64,000 nucleotides of DNA from an uncultured bacterium (GTDB taxonomy: Bacteria; Bacillota; Clostridia; Oscillospirales; Oscillospiraceae): positions 1-64,000 of the forward strand of contig CANASS010000004.1 in the NCBI GenBank assembly GCA_947364395.1, written 5' to 3'. The position numbers and the translations under genes are program-made. Positions 52,781 through 63,443 of this stretch are shown here, in pieces. Each line of letters opens with the position of its first letter. Within the stretch, counting starts at the first letter, position 1. The notes under the pieces were generated by a model. The model was given only the letters and a program-made list of their open reading frames with translations. It searched no databases and had not been told where the DNA came from.

Positions 52781-53863
52781 ATGACGGAAAACAGGCGGGT
52801 GCTGGTGGCCATGAGCGGCGGGGTGGACTCCAGCGCGGCGGCGTGGCTGCTGCGGGAACAGGGCTACGACTGTGTGGGCGTCACCATGAAGCTGTTCGGC
52901 AATGAGGCGGCAGGGATGGACAAAGGCCATCCCTGCTGCACGCTGGACGACGTGGAGGACGCACGGCAGGTGGCCCGGCGGCTGGGGATTCCACACTATG
53001 TGTTCAATTTCACCGACGATTTTCAGGCCAAGGTCATCCAGCCCTTTGTAGATACCTACCGGCGGGGCTGGACCCCCAACCCCTGCGTCAGCTGCAACCG
53101 CTATTTGAAATTCGACCGCCTCCACCGCCGAGCCCAGGAGCTGGGCTGCGGGTATATCGCCACCGGACATTACGCCCAAATTCTGGAGGCCGGGGGAGGC
53201 TTCCGGCTGGCCAAGGCCGCCGACCTCAGCCGGGACCAGAGCTATGTCCTCTACCCCATCCCCCGGGAGCAGCTGGCCCACACCCTGTTTCCCCTGGGGG
53301 GGCTGACCAAGGCGGAGGTCCGGGCCATCGCGGAGCGGGAGGGCTTTGTCAACGCCCGGAAGCACGACAGCCAGGATATCTGCTTCATCCCCGACGGGGA
53401 CTACCTGGCGTTCATGGAGCGGTACACCGGCGTCCCCAGCCCCGAGGGGGACATTCTGGACCTGGAGGGCCGGGTGGTGGGCCGCCACCGGGGGGCGGCG
53501 GGGCTCACCATCGGCCAGCGCCGGGGGGTGGGGGTGTCCTCCTGCGGGCGGATTTACGTGTGCGCCAAGTCCATGGAGGACAACACCGTCACCGTGGGGC
53601 CGGAGGAGGCGCTATACTCCTCCGCCTGCGTGGCGGAGGACTGGAACTGGCTGATAGACCCGCCCGCGCAGCCCTTCCGGGCCCTGGCCAGAACCCGCTA
53701 CAGCCAGCGGGAACAGCCCGCGACGGTTTTCCCGGCGGAGGACCGGGTCCGGCTGGAATTCCAGGAGCCCCAGCGGGCGGTGACCCCCGGGCAGTCGGCG
53801 GTGGTGTACGACGCCGCTGGAACTGTGCTGGGAGGCGGCGTGATTGCGGACGTGATAAAATGA
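52781..53863 (+). CDS. mnmA: tRNA-specific 2-thiouridylase
   Basis: 360 residues. PP-loop motif [15 protein letters not shown]; catalytic cysteines in [12 protein letters not shown] and [12 protein letters not shown], the pair used for sulfur transfer to U34 of t[15 protein letters not shown] segment ([10 protein letters not shown]) and the C-terminal beta-barrel domain are present. It starts 7 bases after pheT and is probably co-transcribed with it. Confidence 0.96.
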   Translation: MTENRRVLVAMSGGVDSSAAAWLLREQGYDCVGVTMKLFGNEAAGMDKGHPCCTLDDVEDARQVARRLGIPHYVFNFTDDFQAKVIQPFVDTYRRGWTPNPCVSCNRYLKFDRLHRRAQELGCGYIATGHYAQILEAGGGFRLAKAADLSRDQSYVLYPIPREQLAHTLFPLGGLTKAEVRAIAEREGFVNARKHDSQDICFIPDGDYLAFMERYTGVPSPEGDILDLEGRVVGRHRGAAGLTIGQRRGVGVSSCGRIYVCAKSMEDNTVTVGPEEALYSSACVAEDWNWLIDPPAQPFRALARTRYSQREQPATVFPAEDRVRLEFQEPQRAVTPGQSAVVYDAAGTVLGGGVIADVIK

Positions 53864-53866
53864 GAC

Positions 53867-53896
53867 AGGCGGCGGCATGATTTCATGCCGCCGCCT
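53867..53896. terminator. terminator after mnmA
   Basis: A 14-bp perfect stem AGGCGGCGGCATGA / TCATGCCGCCGCCT with a 2-base loop, just after the stop codon. The following T-run is weak (GTTGGCGTTTTC). It is also at the 3' end of the convergent small secreted-protein gene. Confidence 0.75.
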
Positions 53897-53919
53897 GTTG
53901 GCGTTTTCAGTAAGTATCT

Positions 53920-54150
53920 CTAGGGCTGCTCTGGGCAAACAACCCACTCAGTAAGCCACTTTTGATACGTGATGGACCACAAGCGCATCTCCAAAACGCC
54001 ATTGTTCATACGATAATACCAACGCACCGTTTCTGATTGGACAGAAATCCCGCTATCATTCTCAGGAGGTGCAAAAGCCCGCGCAGGAGCAGCCAACAGA
54101 GTGAAAGCACACATCAGTGCCAAGGATGTGGCTAAAATACGTTTTTTCAT
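53920..54150 (-). CDS. small secreted peptide downstream of the M56 protease gene
   Basis: 76 residues, with the signal peptide MKKRILATSLALMCAFTLLA ending near PARA. The mature part of about 50 residues is tryptophan- and charge-rich (VRWYYRMNNGVLEMRLWSIT; WLTEWVVCPEQP). It begins 1 base after the M56 stop codon with AAGGAATAAA upstream, so translation is coupled. It belongs to no recognised family; a secreted partner or substrate of the M56 protease is conceivable. Confidence 0.7.
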   Translation of the reverse strand: MKKRILATSLALMCAFTLLAAPARAFAPPENDSGISVQSETVRWYYRMNNGVLEMRLWSITYQKWLTEWVVCPEQP

Positions 54151-54151
54151 T

Positions 54152-55294
54152 TTATTCCTTCTCCTCAAAAATCCATAGATCGTGATATTTCTCAGAAACG
54201 ACTTCATCATATGTCAAATATTTAATGAAATGGTAGTCGACAAACAATCTATACTGACCATCTGCTCCATACAAAATAAACGCATCAGAATCAGATATTT
54301 GCCCTTCTACATCTGGTGCATCGTAATTATCTAAATAAGAAATGCCCGTTTCTGCCTCGAACATATCTGCTGGTGGTGCACCCGCAGGTTGAGCCACTAC
54401 CAGATAAGAAGCGAAAAACAGGATCAAAGCACACAGGATTCCAATAATTTCCCTAGATCGGCGGGGCGGATTGTCGGAATAGCCTTCAAGAAACTTCAAC
54501 CGTTGCTCTGCGGCCCCAGGAGCCCCCAGCGCACCAGACCTATCCAAGGTAAACTCGGGCGTTGCAACTGCCCACTTGGACATTTTTACGATCATCTCAC
54601 TGTACGTAACCTGTCTCACTTCATCCAAGCCGGCCAGCACCTTCATGTCGCAGTGCAATTCCAGCAGAGCGTTGAGCTCTTTCTGGAAATATATTGGCAC
54701 AACGGTCCACCACAGCAACACCATCACCACGCCGTAAAAGACCTTGATCGGCGCGTGATGGGAGAGGATGTGCTGGCGCTCGTGCCGCAGAATCAACTCA
54801 TCCCATTCTTCAGGAAGATCTACCAGGGGCATATAAATGGTGTAACGGAACAGCCCCTCCACATAGTGGCCCGGCGCATCAGGTGTGACCACTACCGGGC
54901 AACTAATGCCCAGATCATTGGCAATCACTTGAATCATGGGGCTTTCTACACGCTTGTAGTCCTGACTCATCCGATAGGCATTGACGACGTCCCGTATTTC
55001 ACGACCGCCAATGGCTACCGAACCCATGGCCCACGCGACAATCAAGCAGTTGACTACAGCGGGGTTGTCCCGGAAGAATCTATAGCCTACACCCAGAAGA
55101 TTCCAAGAGTGGTACGAGTAGGCAAAGGGAATATCCAGAGGAACAAACAATCGAACAATCACCAGTGAAGCTCCTGCCAGCAGGACAGGAGCACCCCCTA
55201 CTTTGAAAAACCATTTGGATTTTCTCAGCTTACCGAGGGCAGCCAGCGCAATGACAAATAAGACCAAGGCGCTAAACCAAGACGGGCCGGACAT
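54152..55294 (-). CDS. M56 family (BlaR1/MecR1-like) membrane metallopeptidase
   Basis: 380 residues. Several membrane helices in the first 100 residues, a cytosolic zinc-protease site ILRHERQHILSHH (HExxH: HERQH) near residue 190, further helices, and a C-terminal extracytoplasmic part without the penicillin-binding sensor of BlaR1. Pairs with the BlaI-family repressor upstream, with which it overlaps by 1 base (TGATG). Its ligand is unknown; no beta-lactamase gene is nearby. Confidence 0.9.
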   Translation of the reverse strand: MSGPSWFSALVLFVIALAALGKLRKSKWFFKVGGAPVLLAGASLVIVRLFVPLDIPFAYSYHSWNLLGVGYRFFRDNPAVVNCLIVAWAMGSVAIGGREIRDVVNAYRMSQDYKRVESPMIQVIANDLGISCPVVVTPDAPGHYVEGLFRYTIYMPLVDLPEEWDELILRHERQHILSHHAPIKVFYGVVMVLLWWTVVPIYFQKELNALLELHCDMKVLAGLDEVRQVTYSEMIVKMSKWAVATPEFTLDRSGALGAPGAAEQRLKFLEGYSDNPPRRSREIIGILCALILFFASYLVVAQPAGAPPADMFEAETGISYLDNYDAPDVEGQISDSDAFILYGADGQYRLFVDYHFIKYLTYDEVVSEKYHDLWIFEEKE

Positions 55295-55680
55295 CACGTC
55301 TCCTCTTCCAGCTCCTTTTTACGCTCAGCCAGCTTACGCTCCAAATCCTCCACCATCTCCATGGTCAGCCCGTCGCTGTTCAGCAGCATGGAGAAATACG
55401 TTGGGATGGATTTGGCGTTCCTGGCCAGCATCAGGGTCTCGCCATAGTACTGCTCCCTGGTGACATCTGCGGCGTACAGCCGCCCATAGGTTTTTCCTCT
55501 TTTAATGAATCCTGCCTCGCGAATCGCCTCCTTTTTCAACAGGCCGTTGAGCAGGATATGAATGGTGCTGGGGCTCCAGCTGGGGTCTACGCACTGCTCC
55601 AGAATTTCATACCGCGCCAACGGCTTCCCACCCTGCCACAGGGTTTCCATGACTTCTAACTCGCTTTTTGTCAGTTTCAC
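55294..55680 (-). CDS. BlaI/MecI/CopY family transcriptional repressor
   Basis: 128 residues. Winged helix with LTKSELEVMETLWQGGKPLA, a recognition helix SPSTIHILLNGLLKKEAI and the wing GKTYGRLYAADVTREQYYG; dimerisation helices at the C-terminus. In this family the partner M56 protease cleaves the repressor when its sensor is stimulated. Confidence 0.93.
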   Translation of the reverse strand: MKLTKSELEVMETLWQGGKPLARYEILEQCVDPSWSPSTIHILLNGLLKKEAIREAGFIKRGKTYGRLYAADVTREQYYGETLMLARNAKSIPTYFSMLLNSDGLTMEMVEDLERKLAERKKELEEET

Positions 55681-55717
55681 AATTACCTCCTATTTCCGCC
55701 GGGGTTTTAACAACTCA

Positions 55718-55745
55718 ATTATACAAAATTATCTCCAATTGTCAA
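55718..55745 (-). promoter_or_regulatory. promoter and probable BlaI operator
   Basis: Minus-strand TTGACA (55745-55740) and TATAAT (55723-55718) with a 16-base spacer, an almost consensus promoter. The imperfect dyad TACAAAAT...AATTGTCA overlaps it and would suit BlaI binding; the operator is inference. Confidence 0.7.
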
Positions 55746-55811
55746 TAGAAAATTCATAGTTTTGACAGAGAAGCCTTGCAAATTTGTGTCGGCAGCTCTT
55801 GTCCCGCTCCC

Positions 55812-57518
55812 TCAGCCCTCTCCCCGGTCCGTGGCCGAGGCCTCCGGGGTGTTGGCGTAGTCCCACTGATGGTCGCTGTCCGCCATGTCCTGGCTGGTAA
55901 CGTTGAAATACCTCCAGTCCTCCGGCTTGCCCCGGCCCGCCTGCTCCCGGGCGTTGGCGTCCCAGGTCGCGTCCACACAGTACCACTCCCCGTTGAGCCG
56001 TACCATGTTCCAGCCGTGGTCCTCCTGGCTGGCAAAGGCCGCCCCCGGCACGGTAATGCACTCCACCCCGGCCAGGTCACACAGCAGCTGGAAGGTGGTG
56101 GCGTAGCCCAGGCACACCGCCTTGCGGTTCACCAGCCCGCCGTAGGGCTGGAAGGACACCCGGGGCGTTTCCTTCCTGATGTCCTGGTGGGTCCAGTCGT
56201 AGTTTACGTTGTTGACCACCCAGTTGTAAATGGCGAATTCCTTCTCGTAGTCGCTCATGCCGTCCTTGAGCACCTTTTTCAGCACCTTTTTGGCGGCGTC
56301 GTAGGTTTTTCGGTCGTCCCTGGACAGCCCCGAGGGGTCGTCCTTCTCCCAGGCGGCCCGGATGGCGCTGGTGTCGTACAGGGACATGTCGTCCTTGTTG
56401 GGCGGGGTGAACGCGCAGCGGTCCGGGAAATTGGGGTCAGTGTCCAGATAGCGGTAGCGGGGTGAGTACCCATATCCGCCCGTGCCCGACGCCTCCGAAA
56501 AGGCCCACGCCGCGTCCTCCGCGTCCTGGCAGGCCAGCATGACCACATACTCCCCCGCGGTGATGGTGATGGCCTGGTGGAGCAGCTTTTTCTGCTGGGA
56601 GGCGCTGTCGAACTGCCCCTCCCGTTCGTTCAGATAGCCGTCCAGACACTCCTCCACCGCTGAAATTTTCTCCCAATTATCATCGGAACCGCCAACCGGC
56701 ACCTCATAATAACCGTCCTCCGTGGGCTGAAGCTCTGCGCTTCCCACGTCGCTGGAACCACGGAAGCGGAACACCGCCACCTCAAAAGCGGACGCCTCGT
56801 CCCGGGCCACGGCGCACTCCTCCCACTGGTCCGGCGTCAGGCCGTAGGCCTCCGCCACATAGGTGCTCAGGGCGTCCGGGGCGCTGTCGTCCAGCTTCTC
56901 CAGCTCCGCGTCCGCCCCCGCCCTGTCCGCCAGCAGGTCCCGCAGTGCCTTCACATCGGTAATGGGCTGATTGGAACCGGACCCGGGCGCGGAAACATCC
57001 TCCCCGTTGAGAGCCGCCTCCACCGCTCTGCTGGCCCCTCCGGGGTCCGGGCAGATGAACAGGGCAGCGTAAATCCCGTCCTGCAAAATCTCCCCGTTGG
57101 CCGCCATATCCGCCTGGTCAGGGGCGTAGCCGGTGAAGTCCCCCTGACGGGCGGACATGTAGTTCATAAACGCGGTAGCGGCCCGGACCGCCGCGCCATC
57201 GTTTTCCATGCGCACCACGGCGATCTCAAAGGCGGAGGCCCCGGTGGCCCGGACCACCGCCATGTCCTCCCAGGGCCCCTCCAGCTGGTAGGCGTTCCGG
57301 GCGTAGGCATCCAGCTCCGTTTCATCTCCCTGGGAGATCAGCCACTCCAGGCCGTTCTGGTCCGTCTGCCCGGAATGGCTGAGGGCCAGCCCGGCCAGCT
57401 CTTGGGCAGCCCAGCCGCCGAAGGGGGACAGGTCTGATCCTTCATCCTTGGAATCGCACCCGGACAACAGCCCCAGCAGCAGGGCGGCGGACAGCAGCAG
57501 GCAGACAACTCGTCTCAT
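55812..57518 (-). CDS. transglutaminase-like lipoprotein with tandem DUF4358 domains
   Basis: 568 residues. Lipobox signal ends at LLGLLSGC. Two repeats of about 130 residues each (LEWLISQGDETELDAYARNA / ALSTYVAEAYGLTPDQWEEC; both with AFEIAVVR or AFEVAVFR) match the DUF4358 pattern, then a transglutaminase-like domain with catalytic cysteine in AVCLGYATTFQLL, histidine in EDHGWNMVRL and aspartate in YCVDATWDANA. Probably a surface protein; function unknown. Confidence 0.88.
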   Translation of the reverse strand: MRRVVCLLLSAALLLGLLSGCDSKDEGSDLSPFGGWAAQELAGLALSHSGQTDQNGLEWLISQGDETELDAYARNAYQLEGPWEDMAVVRATGASAFEIAVVRMENDGAAVRAATAFMNYMSARQGDFTGYAPDQADMAANGEILQDGIYAALFICPDPGGASRAVEAALNGEDVSAPGSGSNQPITDVKALRDLLADRAGADAELEKLDDSAPDALSTYVAEAYGLTPDQWEECAVARDEASAFEVAVFRFRGSSDVGSAELQPTEDGYYEVPVGGSDDNWEKISAVEECLDGYLNEREGQFDSASQQKKLLHQAITITAGEYVVMLACQDAEDAAWAFSEASGTGGYGYSPRYRYLDTDPNFPDRCAFTPPNKDDMSLYDTSAIRAAWEKDDPSGLSRDDRKTYDAAKKVLKKVLKDGMSDYEKEFAIYNWVVNNVNYDWTHQDIRKETPRVSFQPYGGLVNRKAVCLGYATTFQLLCDLAGVECITVPGAAFASQEDHGWNMVRLNGEWYCVDATWDANAREQAGRGKPEDWRYFNVTSQDMADSDHQWDYANTPEASATDRGEG

Positions 57519-57545
57519 GTCAAAACAGCTCCTTAACCAAATCTT

Positions 57546-57575
57546 AAAAAAACCGCCGGTCCTTTGAACCGGCGG
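57546..57575 (-). terminator. terminator after ireB
   Basis: CCGCCGGT / ACCGGCGG stem (57575-57553 on the minus strand) with a 7-base loop and a following T7 run. Confidence 0.88.
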
Positions 57576-57582
57576 CGCGCGC

Positions 57583-57837
57583 TTATTTTTCGTGGAGGTA
57601 GCTCTTCAGCAGCACCTGGAGCAGCTCATCCCGGTCCAGCTGGCGGATGAGGGTCCGGGCGTTGTTGTGGTTGGTGATATAGGTGGGGTCCTCGCTGAGA
57701 ATATATCCCACAATCTGGTTGATGGGGTTGTAGCCCTTCTCCCGCAGGGAGTTGTAGACCGAGGACAGAATGGCGCGGATCTCCTCGTCCTTGTTTAAGT
57801 TCACGCTGAATTTGCGCGTGTAGTCCATGTCGCTCAT
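57583..57837 (-). CDS. IreB-family regulatory phosphoprotein (UPF0297)
   Basis: 84 residues. Closely matches Ire[61 protein letters not shown]. In enterococci it is phosphorylated by the PASTA kinase IreK and affects cephalosporin tolerance. Here it stands alone, without ruvX/yqgF or DUF1292 neighbours. ATG 57837 has GGGGGTG upstream. Confidence 0.95.
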   Translation of the reverse strand: MSDMDYTRKFSVNLNKDEEIRAILSSVYNSLREKGYNPINQIVGYILSEDPTYITNHNNARTLIRQLDRDELLQVLLKSYLHEK

Positions 57838-57930
57838 TGGGCGCACCCCCTTTTTTCTGTTAGGCTTATTCTATCCCAGATGGGGCAAAATGTAAAGAGG
57901 CAAATTGATAATTTTCCATTAAGAAGCGAC

Positions 57931-57957
57931 AGCCGCCCGGTATCTGCCCGGACGGCT
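57931..57957 (-). terminator. hairpin after the NlpC/P60 gene
   Basis: AGCCGTCCGG / CCGGGCGGCT on the minus strand, 10 bp with one wobble pair; the following sequence is only mildly T-rich (GTCGCTTCTT). Confidence 0.6.
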
Positions 57958-57976
57958 GGAAAATATTAGGCTGTGC

Positions 57977-58888
57977 TCAGCCGATGCGCTTGGCTCCCAC
58001 GATGTAGGGGGCATAGTAACCGTAGATGCTGTCGTACTGCACCCGGTAAGAGGTGGTGGACGCGTGGATGAACTGGCCGTTGCCCGCGTACATGCCCACG
58101 TGGGTGGTGGGCAGGGTGCCGCCGGAGCTGTCAAAGCGGCGGTCAAAGAAGAAGATCAGGTCGCCGGGCTGCATGGCGCTGGTGGATACGAAATAGCCGC
58201 TGTTGTAATACTGGCTGGAGGAGCCCCGGGCGATGGGGTGGCCCAGCTGCTTGTAGATATAGTATGTAAAGCCGGAGCAGTCAAAGGCGCTGGGGCCGGA
58301 AGCGCCGGAGCGGTAGCGGCAGCCCAGCAGGCTCTGGGCCATGGCCACGGCGGAAGCGCCCAGGGAGCTGGACCCCTCATAATCCGCGCCAACCAGAGTG
58401 ACGTACTCAGCGGACACGTAGCCGGACTCGATCTCATACCAGCCGTTGCCGGGATCGGACACAATGTCCACCAGGCCGCCGCCCTTGAGGGTGGCCACCT
58501 TGTCATATGTAGTGGCCGGGCCGGAGCGGACATTGAGCACGCTGGCGGTAACCAGGCCCCGCTTCTGCTCGGGCTCGGTGCCCTCGGCGGCGGGGATGAC
58601 GGTGCCGTCCGTCAGGGAGACGGTGAGCCACTGGGCGGACATATAGCCAGTCTGTCCCTCATAGCTGACCTTGTACCAGCCGTCGCCGGCATCCTCCTCC
58701 ACGGAAACCTGGGCGCCCTTGGGGGCCTGGGCCAGAACGGAGCTGTCGGTGCCCGCCCCGCTGCGCATGCGCAGGGAATCGGCGGTGACGGTGGCGCTGC
58801 CGATGGAGGCGAACGCCACGCCAGTGCACATGGAGAGGATAATCCCGGCCGCGGCCACGGACTTGACCGCCTTCATTTTCAAATTCAT
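57977..58888 (-). CDS. SH3 domain-containing NlpC/P60 (C40) cell-wall hydrolase
   Basis: 303 residues. Signal peptide ends near AFASI (SVAAAGIILSMCTGVAFA). Two bacterial SH3 domains follow (ADSLRMRSGAGTDSSVLAQA to MSAQWL; ASVLNVRSGPATTYDKVATL to VSAEYV), then an NlpC/P60 domain with catalytic cysteine in AFDCSGFTYYIYK and histidine in TTHVGMYAGNGQFIHAS. Cuts peptidoglycan stem peptides. ATG 58888 preferred over 58903. It follows the 96-residue gene by 44 bases and is probably in its operon. Confidence 0.94.
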   Translation of the reverse strand: MNLKMKAVKSVAAAGIILSMCTGVAFASIGSATVTADSLRMRSGAGTDSSVLAQAPKGAQVSVEEDAGDGWYKVSYEGQTGYMSAQWLTVSLTDGTVIPAAEGTEPEQKRGLVTASVLNVRSGPATTYDKVATLKGGGLVDIVSDPGNGWYEIESGYVSAEYVTLVGADYEGSSSLGASAVAMAQSLLGCRYRSGASGPSAFDCSGFTYYIYKQLGHPIARGSSSQYYNSGYFVSTSAMQPGDLIFFFDRRFDSSGGTLPTTHVGMYAGNGQFIHASTTSYRVQYDSIYGYYAPYIVGAKRIG

Positions 58889-58932
58889 TGGTATGACCCC
58901 CATTAAAATTTATCGTTTGGTAAAACCGCAGG

Positions 58933-59223
58933 TTACTTTCCGGCCAGAGCCCGCATCAGCCAGATGGAGCCCATGTCGATGGCGGAGAACAGGTCGGGCT
59001 GCTCGCTCTTCTTCTGCACCCGGTCCCGGCTCTTCAGGTCCGGGTCGGTGAGCTGAAGCTGAACTTGGACCTTGTTGGCCAGCTCCAGGGAGCCGCTCTT
59101 TTCTGTGCTCATCACCTGGAGCACGACGATGTACTTGTCAGCCATGGAGCCATAATAGATCAGGTTGTCCTTCCGCCGCAGCGGATGTCCCTTGTACGTC
59201 AGAACAGTGGATTTCTCAGCCAT
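58933..59223 (-). CDS. hypothetical protein
   Basis: 96 residues. Beta-rich N-terminal half (STVLTYKGHPLRRKDNLIYY; YIVVLQVMSTEKSGSLELAN; VQVQLQLTD) and a C-terminal helix (FSAIDMGSIWLMRALAG). No family recognised, though similar small proteins are typical of Oscillospiraceae. GAGGAGG lies before ATG 59223. The frame extends to 59337 without support. Confidence 0.75.
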   Translation of the reverse strand: MAEKSTVLTYKGHPLRRKDNLIYYGSMADKYIVVLQVMSTEKSGSLELANKVQVQLQLTDPDLKSRDRVQKKSEQPDLFSAIDMGSIWLMRALAGK

Positions 59224-59240
59224 GAGAGCCTCCTCACAAA

Positions 59241-59283
59241 TTGTAACTGTTTGTAACTGAATTGTAACTATTGCTATTGTAAC
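59241..59283 (-). promoter_or_regulatory. TTGTAAC repeat array (WalR-box-like) over the promoter
   Basis: Four TTGTAAC copies on the plus strand start at 59241, 59251, 59262 and 59277. The pair at 59252-59268 has the form TGTAAC-N5-TGTAAC, as in the WalR (YycF) consensus. It overlaps and follows the -10 box. Downstream is the cell-wall hydrolase gene, a typical WalR target class. Confidence 0.6.
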
Positions 59284-59304
59284 CCCTGAAGCCCCCCTTG
59301 TCAA
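59276..59304 (-). promoter_or_regulatory. promoter of the small gene and NlpC/P60 operon
   Basis: Minus-strand TTGACA (59304-59299) and TACAAT (59281-59276) with a 17-base spacer. Confidence 0.7.
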
Positions 59305-59610
59305 CAGGAAGTTGAACAAAATTTTCTGGAAAAACAAAAACCTGCCTGACTCGCCGGAAACCGGCAGAGCCGCCAGGAGAAAAGCCCCATATTTTTACAA
59401 AACCCGCCCGTTCCGGCCCGGTCGCCCCGGTGTGAGCGCCCAATCCGGCGCTCGACGGAGGCGGGCCCATATGTTATATTATAATGGAGGAGTCCCGGAC
59501 GCTGAAGGGACTGACCCTTCCGGCCCGCTCGCGTCCCTCCGCTCCTCACCCTGAACCTCGATCCCAGCCCGGCCCGGGCGCATATCATCCATTGAATCAG
59601 GAGGAACACT
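59305..59610. other. intergenic region before the GH31 gene
   Basis: About 300 bases. AT-rich near 59310-59400 and again at 59470-59486 (TATATTATAATGG, a possible -10 box, no good -35). No gene, transposase or clear terminator was recognised; short open frames here are GC-rich shadows. Confidence 0.4.
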
Positions 59611-61635
59611 ATGAAATTTGTGAACGACGGCGGCGCTCTGGCCTTCTCCCACCGGGGGGAACAGGGGCGCATTGAGTCCTGGGGACGGGACGCCCTGCGG
59701 GTCCGCGCCACCAGGGGGCGGGAATTCTCCGGCCATGACTGGGCCTTGACCGAGCCGGTGGAGCCCGCCTCAGCCCAGATCGTAATCGAGGAGACGGAGC
59801 TCCGGGATGGGGACGGCTCTTTTGTCAGGCGGGAGCGGGCCTCCATCACCAACGGCCGCATCCGGGCTGAGGTGAACCACGCGGGCGTACTCTCCTTTTT
59901 CAGGGACGGCAGCCTCATCCTGCGGGAGCACTTCCGGGACTACGACGGCGCCATCTCCCGGGAAAGCCGCTGCCTGAAGCTGGCCGCCCGGGAGTGGAAG
60001 GGTCTCCCCGGCGGCAGCGAGTACCAGCTGAAGGTCCGGTTTGAGTCCGGCAAGGGGGAGAAAATCTTCGGCATGGGCCAGTATCAGGACGACTGCATGG
60101 ACAAAAAGGGCTGCCTGCTGGAGCTGGCCCAGCGCAACTCCCAGATCTCCATTCCCTTCGCCCTGTCCTCCCTGGGCTACGGCTTTTTGTGGAACAACCC
60201 GGCGGTGGGACAGGCCGTTTTCGGCAGCAACTACTATGAGTGGACCGCCCTGTCCACCCGGGAGATGGACTACTGGATCACCGCCGCAGGCTCCCCCAGG
60301 GACGTGCTGGAGCGATACACCGCCGTCACCGGGCGGGCGGAGATGTTCCCGGAGGACCTGATGGGGCTGTGGCAGTGCAAGCTGCGCTACCGCACCCAGG
60401 AAGAGGTGCTGGCCGTGGCCCGGAAGTACCGGGAGGAGGGTATCAAACTGGACCAGATCGTCATCGACTTCTTCCACTGGACCGTCCAGGGCGACTGGAG
60501 GTTTGACGAAACCTACTGGCCCGACCCCAAGGCCATGGTGGACGAGCTGCACGCCATGGGGGTCAAGGTCGTCGTGTCCGTCTGGCCCACGGTGGACCGG
60601 CGCTCGGAGAACTTCGTTCCCCTGCTGGACCGGGGCCTGCTCATGCGCACCGAGCGGGGCGCGCTCCAGACCTACGACTATGAGGGGGACTGCGTGGAGC
60701 TGGACGCTTTCCACCCCGAGGCCCGGCAGTATATCTGGGAGGCGTGCAAAAAGAGCTACTATGACATCGGCGTCGACGCCTTCTGGCTGGACAACACCGA
60801 GCCGGACCTGGGGGCCTACGACCAGGAGCACTACCGCTACTGCGACGGCCCCGCCCTGTCCATCGGCAACCTGTACCCCCAGATGTTCAGCAGGGCCTTC
60901 TATGAGCCGATGAGCAGGCTCCAGGAGGCCCCTGTGGTGAATCTTCTGCGGTGTGGCTGGGCCGGGTCCCAGAAATATGGCAGCGTCATCTGGTCCGGGG
61001 ACATCCCCAGCACCTTCGAGGCATTTTACGACCAACTCCAGTGCGGCCTGAACATGGGGCTGGCGGGCATCCCCTGGTGGACCTGCGACATCGGCGGCTT
61101 TATGACCGACGACGCGGAGGACCCGGATTTCCGGCAGCTTCTCATCCGCTGGTTCCAGTTCGCCGTGTACTCCCCCATCCTGCGGATGCACGGAGACCGG
61201 GGCCCCCACAACATCCCCCCGCTGGACCATCGCGGCTGGGGCGGCGGCTACCTCCACACCGGCCACCCCAACGAGCTGTGGAGCTACGGTCAGGAAAACT
61301 ACGCCATCATGCGGCGGTATTTTGACCTGCGCCTGTCCCTGCGGGACTATATCAAGTCGCTGTACCAGGAGGCCCATGAGAACGGGTCCCCTCTGCTCCG
61401 TGCCATGTTCTACCAGTTCCCCGAGGACCCGAGGTGCTGGGAGCTTCAGGACCAGTATATGTTCGGCGCGAAATACCTGGCTGCCCCCATCTTCCGGCTC
61501 AACCAGTTCCGGCGGGAGGTCTACCTGCCCGCAGGGTGCTGGCGGCTCACCTCCACGGGAGAGGTGTTCCAGGGAGGACGCGCCGTCACTGTGGACGCCC
61601 CTATCGAGTATATGCCGGTGTTTGAGCGGATCTGA
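59611..61635 (+). CDS. glycoside hydrolase family 31 (alpha-glucosidase/alpha-xylosidase type)
   Basis: 674 residues, cytoplasmic (no signal peptide). An N-terminal beta-sandwich is followed by the catalytic barrel. The nucleophile aspartate is in DAFWLDNTEPDLGAYD, the acid/base aspartate in VIWSGDIPSTF, and substrate-binding positions appear in LDQIVIDFFHWT and MGLAGIPWWTCDIGGF and RMHGDRGP. The terminal beta domain is present. ATG preceded by GGAGGAACACT. Substrate among alpha-glucosides, alpha-xylosides or sulfoquinovose-like sugars cannot be told from the sequence. Confidence 0.93.
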   Translation: MKFVNDGGALAFSHRGEQGRIESWGRDALRVRATRGREFSGHDWALTEPVEPASAQIVIEETELRDGDGSFVRRERASITNGRIRAEVNHAGVLSFFRDGSLILREHFRDYDGAISRESRCLKLAAREWKGLPGGSEYQLKVRFESGKGEKIFGMGQYQDDCMDKKGCLLELAQRNSQISIPFALSSLGYGFLWNNPAVGQAVFGSNYYEWTALSTREMDYWITAAGSPRDVLERYTAVTGRAEMFPEDLMGLWQCKLRYRTQEEVLAVARKYREEGIKLDQIVIDFFHWTVQGDWRFDETYWPDPKAMVDELHAMGVKVVVSVWPTVDRRSENFVPLLDRGLLMRTERGALQTYDYEGDCVELDAFHPEARQYIWEACKKSYYDIGVDAFWLDNTEPDLGAYDQEHYRYCDGPALSIGNLYPQMFSRAFYEPMSRLQEAPVVNLLRCGWAGSQKYGSVIWSGDIPSTFEAFYDQLQCGLNMGLAGIPWWTCDIGGFMTDDAEDPDFRQLLIRWFQFAVYSPILRMHGDRGPHNIPPLDHRGWGGGYLHTGHPNELWSYGQENYAIMRRYFDLRLSLRDYIKSLYQEAHENGSPLLRAMFYQFPEDPRCWELQDQYMFGAKYLAAPIFRLNQFRREVYLPAGCWRLTSTGEVFQGGRAVTVDAPIEYMPVFERI

Positions 61636-61663
61636 GGAGCCCTCCCCGCGGTCAGGCCAAAAA

Positions 61664-61691
61664 GCCCCCGCAGTCACATGACTGCGGGGGC
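61664..61691. terminator. bidirectional terminator between GH31 and groL
   Basis: GCCCCCGCAGTCA / TGACTGCGGGGGC, a 13-bp perfect stem with a 2-base loop, flanked by AAAA and TTTT. Confidence 0.95.
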
Positions 61692-61711
61692 TTTTCAAAG
61701 CTATTCCTGAA

Positions 61712-63343
<1,632 letters not shown>

Positions 63344-63443
63344 TTACCTCCAAAAAAGATTTAACGTAGGGCGCGGCGACTCCGACGCGCCGTTTTTTAC
63401 AATTTTGCATACGGTGTGCCCGGTGGTCACGCCGCACACGATG

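Noticed and set aside
59301..59918. 205-codon minus-strand frame
   Set aside because: It is mostly antisense to the GH31 start and covers the intergenic region; composition is that of a shadow frame.
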